The translations under genes and the position numbers were made by a program. 22,402 bases of DNA. It comes from Saprospiraceae bacterium. GTDB taxonomy: Bacteria; Bacteroidota; Bacteroidia; Chitinophagales; Saprospiraceae. Under the pieces are notes generated by a model. It was given only the letters and a program-made list of their open reading frames with translations. It had not been told where the DNA came from and ran no database searches. This document shows positions 1 through 7,394 of the stretch, one piece after another (the first letter of the stretch is position 1; every line of letters begins with the position of its first letter). The stretch covers positions 1 to 22,402 of the forward strand of contig JAHDII010000019.1 of assembly GCA_020630895.1 (NCBI GenBank). The letters are read 5' to 3'.

Positions 1-277
1 AATAGTTATAATAAAAATAATAATGATATCTTTTATCGTTTTTTTCATTTTAATGATTCGTAACTTTAAACGATTTCTATTGTATTTTTCCTAAAACTAT
101 TCATCAAAGATATGCATAAATATTTTTTGATGAACCTAAGCAAGATTGAGGTTTATCAAAACTCAGGTGTTATCCTAGAGTACGTCCAAATTTGGGATAA
201 GTAAACAAATGCAAAGTATGTTATACTTGTTAGAACAATTGGTAGTTTATGATCAAGCTTCAGAATTATTGGAAAAA

Positions 278-1138
278 CTATTCAAAAGGAGCATCTATTG
301 GCAATACTTCTAATTGTCTTTTATCAATAATAAATCGATCACTATTTGAAAGTACATGCACTTTTAAATTAAAGATAGACATCGGTGTTCCTATTTCTAA
401 AACTTCTTCATTATTATGAGATAATTCGCTGGGATCAAAAAGAATAACCATACCAGAACCAATCACTTTAAATTCATTTCCTTTTTTTAATACTAAACCA
501 GTATCTTCAGCTAAACCAACACCCATTAAATGAGGAAATTTTGCTACAGCTTCTGTAATTCTTCCAAAACGACCTCTTTGAATAAAATGAGAATCAATAA
601 TCAGTTCTGGAATCAAATTTAATCCCTTTCGCATTCGAACAGCTCCTTTTTGGAGAGCCTCAGTACTACTTCCTCCAGAAATCATTTCTGTTGACATTGC
701 CATAGCTCCAGCACTCGTTCCTGCAACAACAAATCCCTCTTCATTAATTAACCGATTCAATATTATAGTATGAATAGGACTTCCTCCTATAATATCACTA
801 ATACGAGATTGATCTCCTCCAGAAAACATAATAATATTAGCATTTGAAATCAAATTAATATTTTTTTCTTCAAAAGCTTCCCCTCTTTCTCGAATATCTA
901 ATATCGTTATATTTTTACATCCTAACGTTCCAAATGCAGAAAGATAATTTTCACCTACTTCTACAGGAATACTAGAAGCAGTAGGAATAACTACAATAAA
1001 AGCATCCTTTCCTCCTCCTTCTTTCACTACATGACTTAAAATACCCTCATGAACAAAATCTAAAGTATGTCTTTCATCTTGATTTAAACCTTTATCTTCA
1101 TTCCCTCCAATAGGGATAAGAGTTCCTTTCAGTCTCAT
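278..1138 (-). CDS. cphB: Cyanophycinase (peptidase family S51)
   Basis: Cytoplasmic serine exopeptidase that breaks cyanophycin (multi-L-arginyl-poly-L-aspartate) into beta-Asp-Arg dipeptides. The 286 residues are the normal length for the family. Seen in the sequence: the nucleophile elbow GTSAGAM with Ser142, the FSGGDQ loop (105-110), DSHF with His184, the RGRFGR segment (188-193) and GLAEDTG with Glu211. From memory of the Synechocystis CphB structure, its triad is Ser132/His174/Glu201 and its binding residues include Asp172, Arg178, Arg180 and Arg183. All of these match here at a constant offset of ten residues (Ser142, His184, Glu211, Asp182, Arg188, Arg190, Arg193), so the enzyme looks intact. 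It is transcribed divergently from cphA, the matching synthetase, which supports the specific call over the related dipeptidase E. The stop is TAG; no convincing terminator follows in the 277 bases to the window edge. Confidence 0.95.
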   Translation of the reverse strand: MRLKGTLIPIGGNEDKGLNQDERHTLDFVHEGILSHVVKEGGGKDAFIVVIPTASSIPVEVGENYLSAFGTLGCKNITILDIRERGEAFEEKNINLISNANIIMFSGGDQSRISDIIGGSPIHTIILNRLINEEGFVVAGTSAGAMAMSTEMISGGSSTEALQKGAVRMRKGLNLIPELIIDSHFIQRGRFGRITEAVAKFPHLMGVGLAEDTGLVLKKGNEFKVIGSGMVILFDPSELSHNNEEVLEIGTPMSIFNLKVHVLSNSDRFIIDKRQLEVLPIDAPFE

Positions 1139-1163
1139 ATCTATTTTTTCTATTAAAAAAATA

Positions 1164-1171
1164 CAAAGGTA
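1164..1171 (-). promoter_or_regulatory. Putative cphB promoter -7 box
   Basis: On the minus strand these bases read TACCTTTG, a perfect match to the Bacteroidota -7 consensus TAnnTTTG. The box lies 25 bases upstream of the cphB ATG, which would give a leader of about 20 nt. No clear TTG -33 element is found 17-23 bases upstream, so the promoter may need an activator or be weak. The same octamer occurs upstream of acpP. Confidence 0.5.
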
Positions 1172-1239
1172 GTTCTATTCCAATTTTTTATATAGAAAAA
1201 AAGCTAATTGATTCTTTTTTTATAAGATTTTTATACTTT

Positions 1240-1272
1240 TTGTTATACTTTTAAAGTCTATTCCTATATTTA
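1240..1272 (+). promoter_or_regulatory. Putative cphA promoter
   Basis: A TTG at 1240-1242 is followed after 22 bases by TATATTTA at 1265-1272, which differs from TAnnTTTG only in the last base. Transcription would start near 1277, leaving a leader of about 30 nt before the cphA ATG at 1307. The assignment rests on the motif and position only. Confidence 0.35.
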
Positions 1273-1306
1273 TCAATGTCAACTTATTTATATAAATCAA
1301 AACAAT

Positions 1307-3961
1307 ATGAGAATACGAGAAATTAGAGCCATGAGAGGACCGAATTATTGGTCCATTCGCCGTCATAAATTAATAGTTATGACATTAGATATTGAGGAGC
1401 TAGAACAGAAACCTACTAATAAAATTGATGGTTTTTATGAACGATTAAAAGAGATGTTTCCCTCTATGTATAGCCATCGTTGTTCTGTAGGAGAAGCAGG
1501 TGGGTTTTTTCAAAGAGTTCAAGAAGGAACTTGGATGGGACACGTTATAGAACATATAGCTTTAGAAATTCAAACTCTAGCAGGAATGGATGTTGGATTT
1601 GGAAGGACTAGATCTTATGGAGAAGAAGGAGTATATCATGTTGTATTTAATTATATGGAAGAAAAGGTAGGGCGTTATGCTGCTAAAGCTTCTGTAAGAA
1701 TTGCCCAAGCCTTAGTTGATGCTTCTTCGTATGATTTACAAGAAGATATTCAAGAAATGAGAGAGATTCGAGAAAGAGAACGATTAGGACCTAGTACGGG
1801 TTCTATTATTCGTGAAGCTCAAAGTAGAAATATCCCTTGGATTCGTTTAAATCGTTATTCATTATGTCAATTAGGATATGGAGAAAACCAAAAAAGAATT
1901 CAAGCAACTGTAACGAGTCAATCAAGTTCTATTGGTGTAGAAATTGCTTGTGATAAAGAAGATACAAAACACTTACTAGAACAAGCAGAAGTTCCTGTTC
2001 CTAAAGGAGATATTATTAAAACAGAACGAGGTCTTAGAGATGCTATAGATTATATAGGATACCCTGTTGTAATAAAACCTATTAGTGGCAATCATGGAAG
2101 AGGAATAACTATTAATATTACAGAATGGGAACAAGCTGTCGAAGCATTAGCTGCAGCAAAGAAAGTTTCTAATTCTGTAATCGTAGAACGATATATTACA
2201 GGTGATGATTATAGATTATTAGTGATTGATCATAAATTAGTTGCCGCAGCAAAAAGAACTCCAGCACATGTTGTTGGAGATGGAACATCAACTATCAAAG
2301 AATTAGTAGATGTGATTAATTCTGATCCAAGAAGAGGTTATGGACATGAAAAAGTTTTAACCATGATTAAAATTGATAGAATGTCTGAAAACCTTCTAGA
2401 AGCAAAAGGTTATACTTTAGATACCATTTTACCAAAAGGAGAAGTTTTTAATTTAAAAGATACTGCTAATTTAAGTACAGGAGGAACCGCAACAGATGTT
2501 ACGGATATAGTTCATCCTGATAATATTTTTATGGCGGAAAGAATTTCTAGAGTTATAGGTTTAGATATTTGTGGAATAGATATTATGACTTCTGATATCA
2601 GTATTCCTTTAGAAAAAACAGGTGGTGCTGTTTTAGAAGTAAATGCTGGTCCTGGTTTCAGAATGCACCTTGCTCCAACAGAGGGATTACCTAGAAATGT
2701 AGCCGCTAATGTAATAGATATGCTATTTCCTCCAGGGCTAAGCTCTAGAATTCCTATTGTAGCTATTACAGGGACAAATGGAAAAACGACCACTACTCGT
2801 TTAATTGCTCACATGGTTAAAATGATGGGATATAAAGTAGGGTTTACCACTTCTGATGGAGTATATATCCAAAACCAACTCATGATGAAAGGTGATTGTA
2901 CTGGACCTGTTAGTGCGGAATTTGTATTAAAAGATCCTACCGTTAATTTTGCTGTTTTAGAAACGGCAAGAGGAGGACTAATTCGGGCAGGACTAGGATT
3001 TCATAATTGTGATATTGGGATTGTTACCAATGTAGCAGCCGATCATTTAGGTCTCAAAGGGATTCATACATTAGAACAATTAGCTCGTTTAAAAGGAGTA
3101 ATTCCTGAAGTTGTATTACCTACTGGAACAGCTATTTTAAATGCTGATGATGATTTAGTCTATGAAATGCGAAAAGAAGTGAAAGGCAGCATAGCATTAT
3201 TTTCAATGGATGAGAATAATGCTAGAGTAAAAAGACATGCTAGAAATGGAGGTCTTTCTGCTATTTATGAAAATGGCTTTATTACAATATGTAAAGGAGA
3301 ATGGAAAATGAGAGTAGCTAAAGCAGTCAATGTTCCTTTAACTTTTGGAGGAAAAGCTACATTTATGATCCAAAATATTTTACCTGCAGTTCTTACAGGA
3401 TACATTAGAGGTTTTAGATTAGATGATATAAAATTAGCTATCACAACATTTATTCCTTCTCCATCTCAAACGCCAGGGCGTTTAAATATGTTTAATTTCA
3501 AAAACTTTAAAGTTTTAGTAGATTACGCTCATAATGCTGCGGGAATGAGAGCGCTTCAAAAATTTATTGAAAATTTAGATGGCTCTCCAAAAGTAGGAAT
3601 TATTGCAGGGATTGGAGATAGAAGGGATGAGGATAATATCGAAATGGGGCAACTTGCTGCTGATATGTTTGATGAGGTTATTATTAGACAAGATAAAAAC
3701 TTGAGAGGACAAACAGAAGAAACATTAATTGCTCTACTCAAAAAAGGAATTTTAGAAAAAGATCCTAATAAAAAAATCACGATTATTCCTTCTGAAAAAG
3801 AAGCCATAACTTATGCTATTAAAAATGCAAAAAAAGATTCTCTTGTTGCGATGTTAAGTGATGTTGTTCCTGATGCTTTAGATTTAGTTATGAAATTTAA
3901 AGAAGAAGAAGCAAATGAATTATATGAATTTTCTAAACAAGATATTCCTAATCAAGCATAA
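1307..3961 (+). CDS. cphA: Cyanophycin synthetase
   Basis: ATP-dependent polymerase that alternately adds aspartate to the poly-Asp backbone and arginine to its side chains, making an insoluble nitrogen, carbon and energy reserve. At 884 residues it is full length. Domains in order: an N-terminal domain (about 1-160); an ATP-grasp domain (about 200-480) with the glycine loop KPISGNHGRGI (257-267), CGIDI (422-426) and EVNAGPGFRMHL (444-455); and a Mur-ligase-like domain with P-loop GTNGKTTTTR (489-498), ETARGG (552-557), TNVAADHLG (574-582), TPGRLN (722-727) and VDYAHN (738-743). The N-domain carries HVIEH (79-83), an HxxEH inverted-zinc motif like that of M16 peptidases; as I recall, such a site in CphA1 enzymes makes primers by cleaving cyanophycin. 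The ATG at 1307 gives the expected family N-terminus. It is transcribed alone, divergent from cphB, and followed by a strong terminator. Confidence 0.96.
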   Translation: MRIREIRAMRGPNYWSIRRHKLIVMTLDIEELEQKPTNKIDGFYERLKEMFPSMYSHRCSVGEAGGFFQRVQEGTWMGHVIEHIALEIQTLAGMDVGFGRTRSYGEEGVYHVVFNYMEEKVGRYAAKASVRIAQALVDASSYDLQEDIQEMREIRERERLGPSTGSIIREAQSRNIPWIRLNRYSLCQLGYGENQKRIQATVTSQSSSIGVEIACDKEDTKHLLEQAEVPVPKGDIIKTERGLRDAIDYIGYPVVIKPISGNHGRGITINITEWEQAVEALAAAKKVSNSVIVERYITGDDYRLLVIDHKLVAAAKRTPAHVVGDGTSTIKELVDVINSDPRRGYGHEKVLTMIKIDRMSENLLEAKGYTLDTILPKGEVFNLKDTANLSTGGTATDVTDIVHPDNIFMAERISRVIGLDICGIDIMTSDISIPLEKTGGAVLEVNAGPGFRMHLAPTEGLPRNVAANVIDMLFPPGLSSRIPIVAITGTNGKTTTTRLIAHMVKMMGYKVGFTTSDGVYIQNQLMMKGDCTGPVSAEFVLKDPTVNFAVLETARGGLIRAGLGFHNCDIGIVTNVAADHLGLKGIHTLEQLARLKGVIPEVVLPTGTAILNADDDLVYEMRKEVKGSIALFSMDENNARVKRHARNGGLSAIYENGFITICKGEWKMRVAKAVNVPLTFGGKATFMIQNILPAVLTGYIRGFRLDDIKLAITTFIPSPSQTPGRLNMFNFKNFKVLVDYAHNAAGMRALQKFIENLDGSPKVGIIAGIGDRRDEDNIEMGQLAADMFDEVIIRQDKNLRGQTEETLIALLKKGILEKDPNKKITIIPSEKEAITYAIKNAKKDSLVAMLSDVVPDALDLVMKFKEEEANELYEFSKQDIPNQA

Positions 3962-3986
3962 TATTACTGAAAAGTGATATAATATT

Positions 3987-4023
3987 AAAAGCTCTTTTAT
4001 CATAATGATGAAAGAGCTTTTTT
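3987..4023 (+). terminator. Intrinsic terminator of cphA
   Basis: The stem AAAGCTCTTTT-ATC pairs with GAT-GAAAGAGCTTT with one G-U wobble and a five-base loop (ATAAT), and ends in a run of six T (4018-4023). It lies 26 bases after the cphA stop codon. Confidence 0.85.
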
Positions 4024-4059
4024 AATAAAAAAAATCCTTCTTTAAGAAAGAGAAGGATT
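4024..4059 (-). terminator. Intrinsic terminator of the small minus-strand transcript
   Basis: AATCCTTCT on the minus strand (4059-4051) pairs perfectly with AGAAGGATT (4041-4033) across a nine-base loop. It is followed on the minus strand by TTTTTTTT then ATT (ending at 4024). On the plus strand no T-run follows this hairpin, so it acts in the minus direction only. Confidence 0.65.
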
Positions 4060-4103
4060 AAGTAGTATTTTGTGTAAGAGACCCTAGTTTTAATTTTATC
4101 ACG
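4024..4103 (-). ncRNA. Candidate small RNA (or leaderless micro-ORF), about 80 nt
   Basis: This short minus-strand unit is defined by its ends. Upstream is a complete promoter, TTTG-N20-TATATTTG (4138-4107). Downstream is a nine-base-pair hairpin with a T-rich tail (4059-4024). The predicted RNA starts near 4103 and ends in the U-tract near 4026. No long ORF fits. A GTG at 4102-4100 opens a 14-codon frame (VIKLKLGSLTQNTT) that ends in TAA just before the terminator stem, so a leaderless peptide is possible but unproven. I do not recognise the RNA: it is too short for tmRNA or 6S RNA. Its terminator lies back to back with that of cphA. Confidence 0.5.
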
Positions 4104-4106
4104 TCA

Positions 4107-4138
4107 CAAATATATGTTTATTTATATAAAAATGCAAA
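4107..4138 (-). promoter_or_regulatory. Full-consensus promoter, minus strand
   Basis: Read on the minus strand, TTTG (4138-4135) is followed after exactly 20 bases by TATATTTG (4114-4107). This matches both the -33 and -7 elements of the primary Bacteroidota sigma factor at a favoured spacing, and is the best promoter in the window. It faces cphA and has no protein gene downstream except a possible 14-codon frame. Confidence 0.65.
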
Positions 4139-4267
4139 TTTTTTGAATAAATTTTTAAAATTGTGACAATATAAGTACTAAAAAAAGTCGTTTTGACTAT
4201 TTCAATACCTTCTATTTATAAAATAAAAGAACCATAAATTTGATACAAAATTTCACTTTAAAAGCTA

Positions 4268-4346
4268 TATTTTTGATTTGAATCATCTAAATAGAGATGA
4301 TTATAATTCTTTTAGAAGAATATAAATAGAAATAATCGTATTTTTG
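4268..4346 (+). promoter_or_regulatory. Promoter region of the HAD gene, with inverted repeat
   Basis: A perfect -7 box TATTTTTG lies at 4339-4346, 30 bases before the ATG at 4377. A second TATTTTTG at 4268-4275 has an upstream TTTG (4239-4242), but at 25 bases, slightly too far. Between the two boxes is a perfect eight-base inverted repeat, AATCATCT / AGATGATT (4281-4288 and 4295-4302), which could be an operator. The proximal box overlaps a possible TTG start at 4344, which argues against that start. Confidence 0.5.
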
Positions 4347-4376
4347 CAGCTTATTTTAAGCTATGTAAAATCAGAT

Positions 4377-4811
4377 ATGGATAAGAATAATAATCATGAA
4401 TTAAAAAAATTATTCAATGAAAAGGGCGAAACAATTAGCCCTATTTTACCTGAAAATGTAAAAAATTATCTCATTGATATAGATGGAACTGTTTGTGATG
4501 ATGTTCCTAATGAAGAACCAGAAAGAATGGGGACGGTAATGCCCTATCCTGATGCTTTAAAAATATGTAATAAATGGTATGAAGAAGGACATATTATTAC
4601 TTTTTTTACTTCTCGAACAGAAGCACATCGTGAAATAACAGAAACATGGCTTAAAAAACACAATTTTAAATATCATGGATTATTGATGAACAAACCAAGA
4701 GGAGGTAATTATCATTGGATTGATAATCATATTGTAAAAGCAACTCGATTTAAAGGAAAATTTACAGATTTAGTTGTAGAAACAAAGAATATTGAAGTGT
4801 TTAAAAAATAA
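4377..4811 (+). CDS. Small HAD-superfamily hydrolase, substrate unknown
   Basis: A 144-residue HAD-type protein, probably a phosphatase. Visible motifs: motif I DIDGT with the nucleophile Asp34 and acid/base Asp36; motif II threonine in FFTSRTE (Thr78); motif III lysine in MNKPRGG (Lys106); and a motif IV acid in HWIDNH (Asp116). There is no large cap domain, so a macromolecular or bulky substrate is possible. I chose the ATG at 4377. An upstream in-frame TTG at 4344 would add 11 residues but lies inside the best -7 promoter box. The gene has its own promoter and a strong terminator, so it is monocistronic. No specific substrate can be named; some relatives act on sugar phosphates or nucleotides, but nothing here proves that. 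Confidence 0.8.
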   Translation: MDKNNNHELKKLFNEKGETISPILPENVKNYLIDIDGTVCDDVPNEEPERMGTVMPYPDALKICNKWYEEGHIITFFTSRTEAHREITETWLKKHNFKYHGLLMNKPRGGNYHWIDNHIVKATRFKGKFTDLVVETKNIEVFKK

Positions 4812-4817
4812 TGTTTA

Positions 4818-4848
4818 AATAAAGGGTTGTTTCAACCCTTTATTTTTT
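4818..4848 (+). terminator. Intrinsic terminator of the HAD gene
   Basis: A perfect 12-base-pair stem (4818-4829 with 4833-4844, core AAAGGGTTG / CAACCCTTT) encloses a three-base loop TTT and runs into TTTTTT. It begins seven bases after the stop codon. Confidence 0.9.
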
Positions 4849-4863
4849 ACAAAATATAGAACA

Positions 4864-4879
4864 CTATTGAATTCAATAG
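4864..4879 (+). repeat. 16-bp perfect palindrome upstream of the radical SAM gene
   Basis: CTATTGAATTCAATAG reads the same on both strands and lies 24 bases before the ATG at 4904. No TAnnTTTG box is seen in this gap. A dyad with no loop placed here looks more like a regulator binding site than a terminator, but no regulator is identified. Confidence 0.4.
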
Positions 4880-4903
4880 CGTTTAAAAGAAAAGGTAAAA
4901 ATA

Positions 4904-5929
4904 ATGTCATCATTCTATTATAAAGATTCTTTCAATTTTATTTCAAAACTGAGTCTTAAAAGAATTTGGAATGCGATAAAAGTTATAACTTCATTTTATA
5001 TTACAAAATGGACTAAGAAACCTATTCAATGGGGAATGCCTTTTACAGTATCTATAGAACCTACTACTGCTTGTAATTTAAGATGTCCTGAATGCCCTAG
5101 TGGATTAAGAGCTTTTTCTCGACCTACCGGAAATTTAAAAGAAGACTTTTTTAGAAAAATGATTGATGAATTGCATCAAAATTTAATGTATCTCATTTTT
5201 TATTTTCAAGGAGAACCTTATATCAATCCTAAGTTCTTAGATATGGTAAAATATGCTTCGGATAAAGGCATTTATACAATTACCTCAACCAATGGACATT
5301 TTTTAAATGATACAAATGCAAAAAAAACAATAGAATCGGGATTAGATAGAATGATTATTTCTGTAGATGGTACTACACAAGAAGTATATGAAAATTATAG
5401 AAAAGCAGGAAATTTAGAAAATGTTTTAGCTGGGGCAAAGAATATGGTCAAGTGGAAAAAGAAAATGAATTCTAAAACACCCCATCTTATTTTTCAATTT
5501 TTAGTAGTAAAACCTAATGAACATCAAATACCAGAAATTTATCGTTTAGCAAAAGAAATTGGAGTAGATGAGGTAAAACTCAAAACGGCTCAAATTTATG
5601 ATTATGAAAATGGAAACGAACTCATCCCGACTATAGATAAATATTCTAGATATACACAACAAGATAATGGAAAGTATATTGTAAAAAATGAATTACTCAA
5701 CCATTGTTGGAAATTATGGCATTCTTGTGTTATCACATGGGATGGAGTCGTTGTTCCTTGTTGTTTTGATAAAGATGCAGAACATGAATTAGGAGATTTG
5801 AAAAAGGAATCTTTTAAAGAACTTTGGCATGGAAAAGAATATCAATCTTTTAGAAAAATGCTTTTAAAAGGTAGAGATAAAATAGATATATGCACGAACT
5901 GTACAGAAGGTTGTAAAGTTTGGGCTTAA
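4904..5929 (+). CDS. Radical SAM protein with SPASM domain
   Basis: A 341-residue radical S-adenosylmethionine enzyme. The cluster motif TACNLRCPEC gives Cys57, Cys61 and Cys64 in the CxxxCxxC arrangement for the SAM-binding [4Fe-4S] cluster. FQGEPYINP (101-109) corresponds to the GGEP region. The C-terminal SPASM region has Cys268, Cys275, Cys286, Cys287, Cys330, Cys333 and Cys337, enough for one or two auxiliary clusters. SPASM enzymes include peptide-maturing and sulfatase-maturing enzymes, but no precursor peptide is encoded nearby. The first 40 residues are basic and aromatic, and perhaps sit at the membrane surface. The gene starts a plus-strand run with panD 21 bases downstream. The substrate is unknown. 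Confidence 0.85.
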   Translation: MSSFYYKDSFNFISKLSLKRIWNAIKVITSFYITKWTKKPIQWGMPFTVSIEPTTACNLRCPECPSGLRAFSRPTGNLKEDFFRKMIDELHQNLMYLIFYFQGEPYINPKFLDMVKYASDKGIYTITSTNGHFLNDTNAKKTIESGLDRMIISVDGTTQEVYENYRKAGNLENVLAGAKNMVKWKKKMNSKTPHLIFQFLVVKPNEHQIPEIYRLAKEIGVDEVKLKTAQIYDYENGNELIPTIDKYSRYTQQDNGKYIVKNELLNHCWKLWHSCVITWDGVVVPCCFDKDAEHELGDLKKESFKELWHGKEYQSFRKMLLKGRDKIDICTNCTEGCKVWA

Positions 5930-5950
5930 CTAAAAAATAAATATAAAAAT

Positions 5951-6298
5951 ATGCAAATCGTACGTTTTAAATCTAAAATTCATAGAGCTACTGTTACACA
6001 AGCAGATCTTAACTATGTGGGTAGTATTACTATTGATGAAGACTTAATGGATGCTGCAAATATTGTTGAGGGCGAAAGAGTTCAAATTGTAAATAATAAT
6101 AATGGTGAACGCCTAGAAACTTATGTTATTGTAGGAGAGAGAGGTTCTGGAGTGATTTGTTTGAATGGTGCGGCGGCTAGAAAAGTTGCTGTAGGAGATA
6201 TAGTAATCATTATTTCTTATGCATTAATGACTGTTGAAGAAGCTCAAAAATTTAAACCTATTTCCGTTTTTCCAAACGATAAAAACTTATTAGCATAA
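5951..6298 (+). CDS. panD: Aspartate 1-decarboxylase
   Basis: Cytoplasmic pyruvoyl enzyme that decarboxylates L-aspartate to beta-alanine for pantothenate and coenzyme A synthesis. It is 115 residues long, within the normal range. The proenzyme self-cleaves between Gly24 and Ser25 (NYVGSIT), and Ser25 becomes the pyruvoyl group. Other family signatures are KIHRATVTQADL (9-20), ERVQIVN (42-48), ETYVIVGERGSG (56-67) and NGAAAR (72-77), the last contributing to the active site. It lies between the radical SAM gene and a flippase-like membrane protein gene (25-base gap), and probably belongs to the same transcript. panC and panB are not in the window. Confidence 0.97.
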   Translation: MQIVRFKSKIHRATVTQADLNYVGSITIDEDLMDAANIVEGERVQIVNNNNGERLETYVIVGERGSGVICLNGAAARKVAVGDIVIIISYALMTVEEAQKFKPISVFPNDKNLLA

Positions 6299-6323
6299 TT
6301 TAAGTTGTATAAAATCTAAACTA

Positions 6324-7394
6324 TTGAATCCAACTTTCAAAACAATTTTACAATTTTTCCTTTTCTTAGGAATTGGTGGAGGAATTTTATATTGGTTATA
6401 TCTTAGTCAAGAAAATTCTTTTCAAATTTATTGTGCAAATAATAATATTGCTCCAGAAGATTGTAGCCTATCTCAAAAATTAATTACTGATTTTAGTCAA
6501 GCAAAATGGATTTGGATTTTTGTTGCAGTATGTTTATATAATATTAGTAATATAAGTCGGACACTTCGTTGGCAAATGATGCTCAAAACCATAGGTCATC
6601 CTACTAAATTTGCAACTGCATTTATTGCTGTAACACTAGGATATTTTACAAATTCTTTGCTTCCGCGTTCAGGAGAAATATTACGCCCAAGTTATATTAC
6701 ATTTACGAATAAAGCTCCCCTTGAAAAAGTTTTTGGAACTATTGCTGCTGAAAGAGCAATCGATTTATTTTGTTTAGCATTAGTTATTGTTCTAGGATTT
6801 ATTATTGAATATGAAATACTTTATAATTACATCAGCAAAGAGGCCAATAATCCTTTCGAAAAATTATTAGCAAATCCAATTACATGGGTAGTAGGAATAT
6901 TAGGAATACTAGGAGTAATCACTCTTTTTATTTTTAGAAAAAAATTAAAAGAAAAAAAGATTTATCGTTTTTTTGAAGAAAAAATAAAAGGTTTTTGGGA
7001 AGGAATTATTTCTATCAAAAAAGTTGAAAAACCAGGGGTATTTCTTTTTCATTCCATTAATATTTGGATGATGTATTATTTAATGACCTATATATCATTT
7101 TTAGCATTTGCTCCTACTGAAAATTTATCTTTAGCTACAGGTTTAATTGTTTTTGTATTTGGAACATTAGGAATTTTAATCCCTTCTCCTGGAGGAATAG
7201 GAGCCTATCAAGTTTTAGTAACAACATGTTTGTTTCAATTTTATAATTTAGAACAAGGAGATGCTTTTTCTTTTTCTAATATTGCTTTTTGGCCCATTTA
7301 TTTTTCTAATATTTTATTAGGGTTAATGATCCTTCCTTTTGTAATGAAATTTTTAAAAAAGAAGCCTCAAGTTGAAACAACAAAATCTACATAA
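6324..7394 (+). CDS. Flippase-like integral membrane protein (LPG synthase TM / UPF0104 family)
   Basis: A 356-residue inner-membrane protein related to the flippase half of MprF. Hydrophobic segments lie near residues 8-27, 60-76, 95-112, 145-163, 186-204, 245-263, 268-287 and 318-342. Conserved family motifs are LPRSGEILRP (113-122), GTIAAERAIDL (138-148) and PSPGGIGAYQ (287-296). It lacks the soluble aminoacyl-transferase domain of MprF, so it probably moves a lipid or polyprenyl-linked substrate; the substrate is unknown. The start is TTG at 6324: no ATG or GTG exists in frame before the first membrane segment, and the resulting N-terminus fits the family. It overlaps the next gene by 23 bases, so the two are probably co-translated. 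Confidence 0.85.
   Translation: MNPTFKTILQFFLFLGIGGGILYWLYLSQENSFQIYCANNNIAPEDCSLSQKLITDFSQAKWIWIFVAVCLYNISNISRTLRWQMMLKTIGHPTKFATAFIAVTLGYFTNSLLPRSGEILRPSYITFTNKAPLEKVFGTIAAERAIDLFCLALVIVLGFIIEYEILYNYISKEANNPFEKLLANPITWVVGILGILGVITLFIFRKKLKEKKIYRFFEEKIKGFWEGIISIKKVEKPGVFLFHSINIWMMYYLMTYISFLAFAPTENLSLATGLIVFVFGTLGILIPSPGGIGAYQVLVTTCLFQFYNLEQGDAFSFSNIAFWPIYFSNILLGLMILPFVMKFLKKKPQVETTKST

Noticed and set aside
130..313. Two short plus-strand frames (ATG 130, 24 codons; ATG 209, 34 codons) at the left edge.
   Set aside because: Both are short, have no recognisable motif, and the second overlaps the 3' end of cphB on the other strand. They could be remnants of a lost gene, but nothing supports them. 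The rest of the first 277 bases shows no clear terminator or promoter.
2512..3807. Minus-strand frames inside cphA (2512-2793 and 3556-3807).
   Set aside because: They lie antisense to conserved parts of cphA and have no family motifs.
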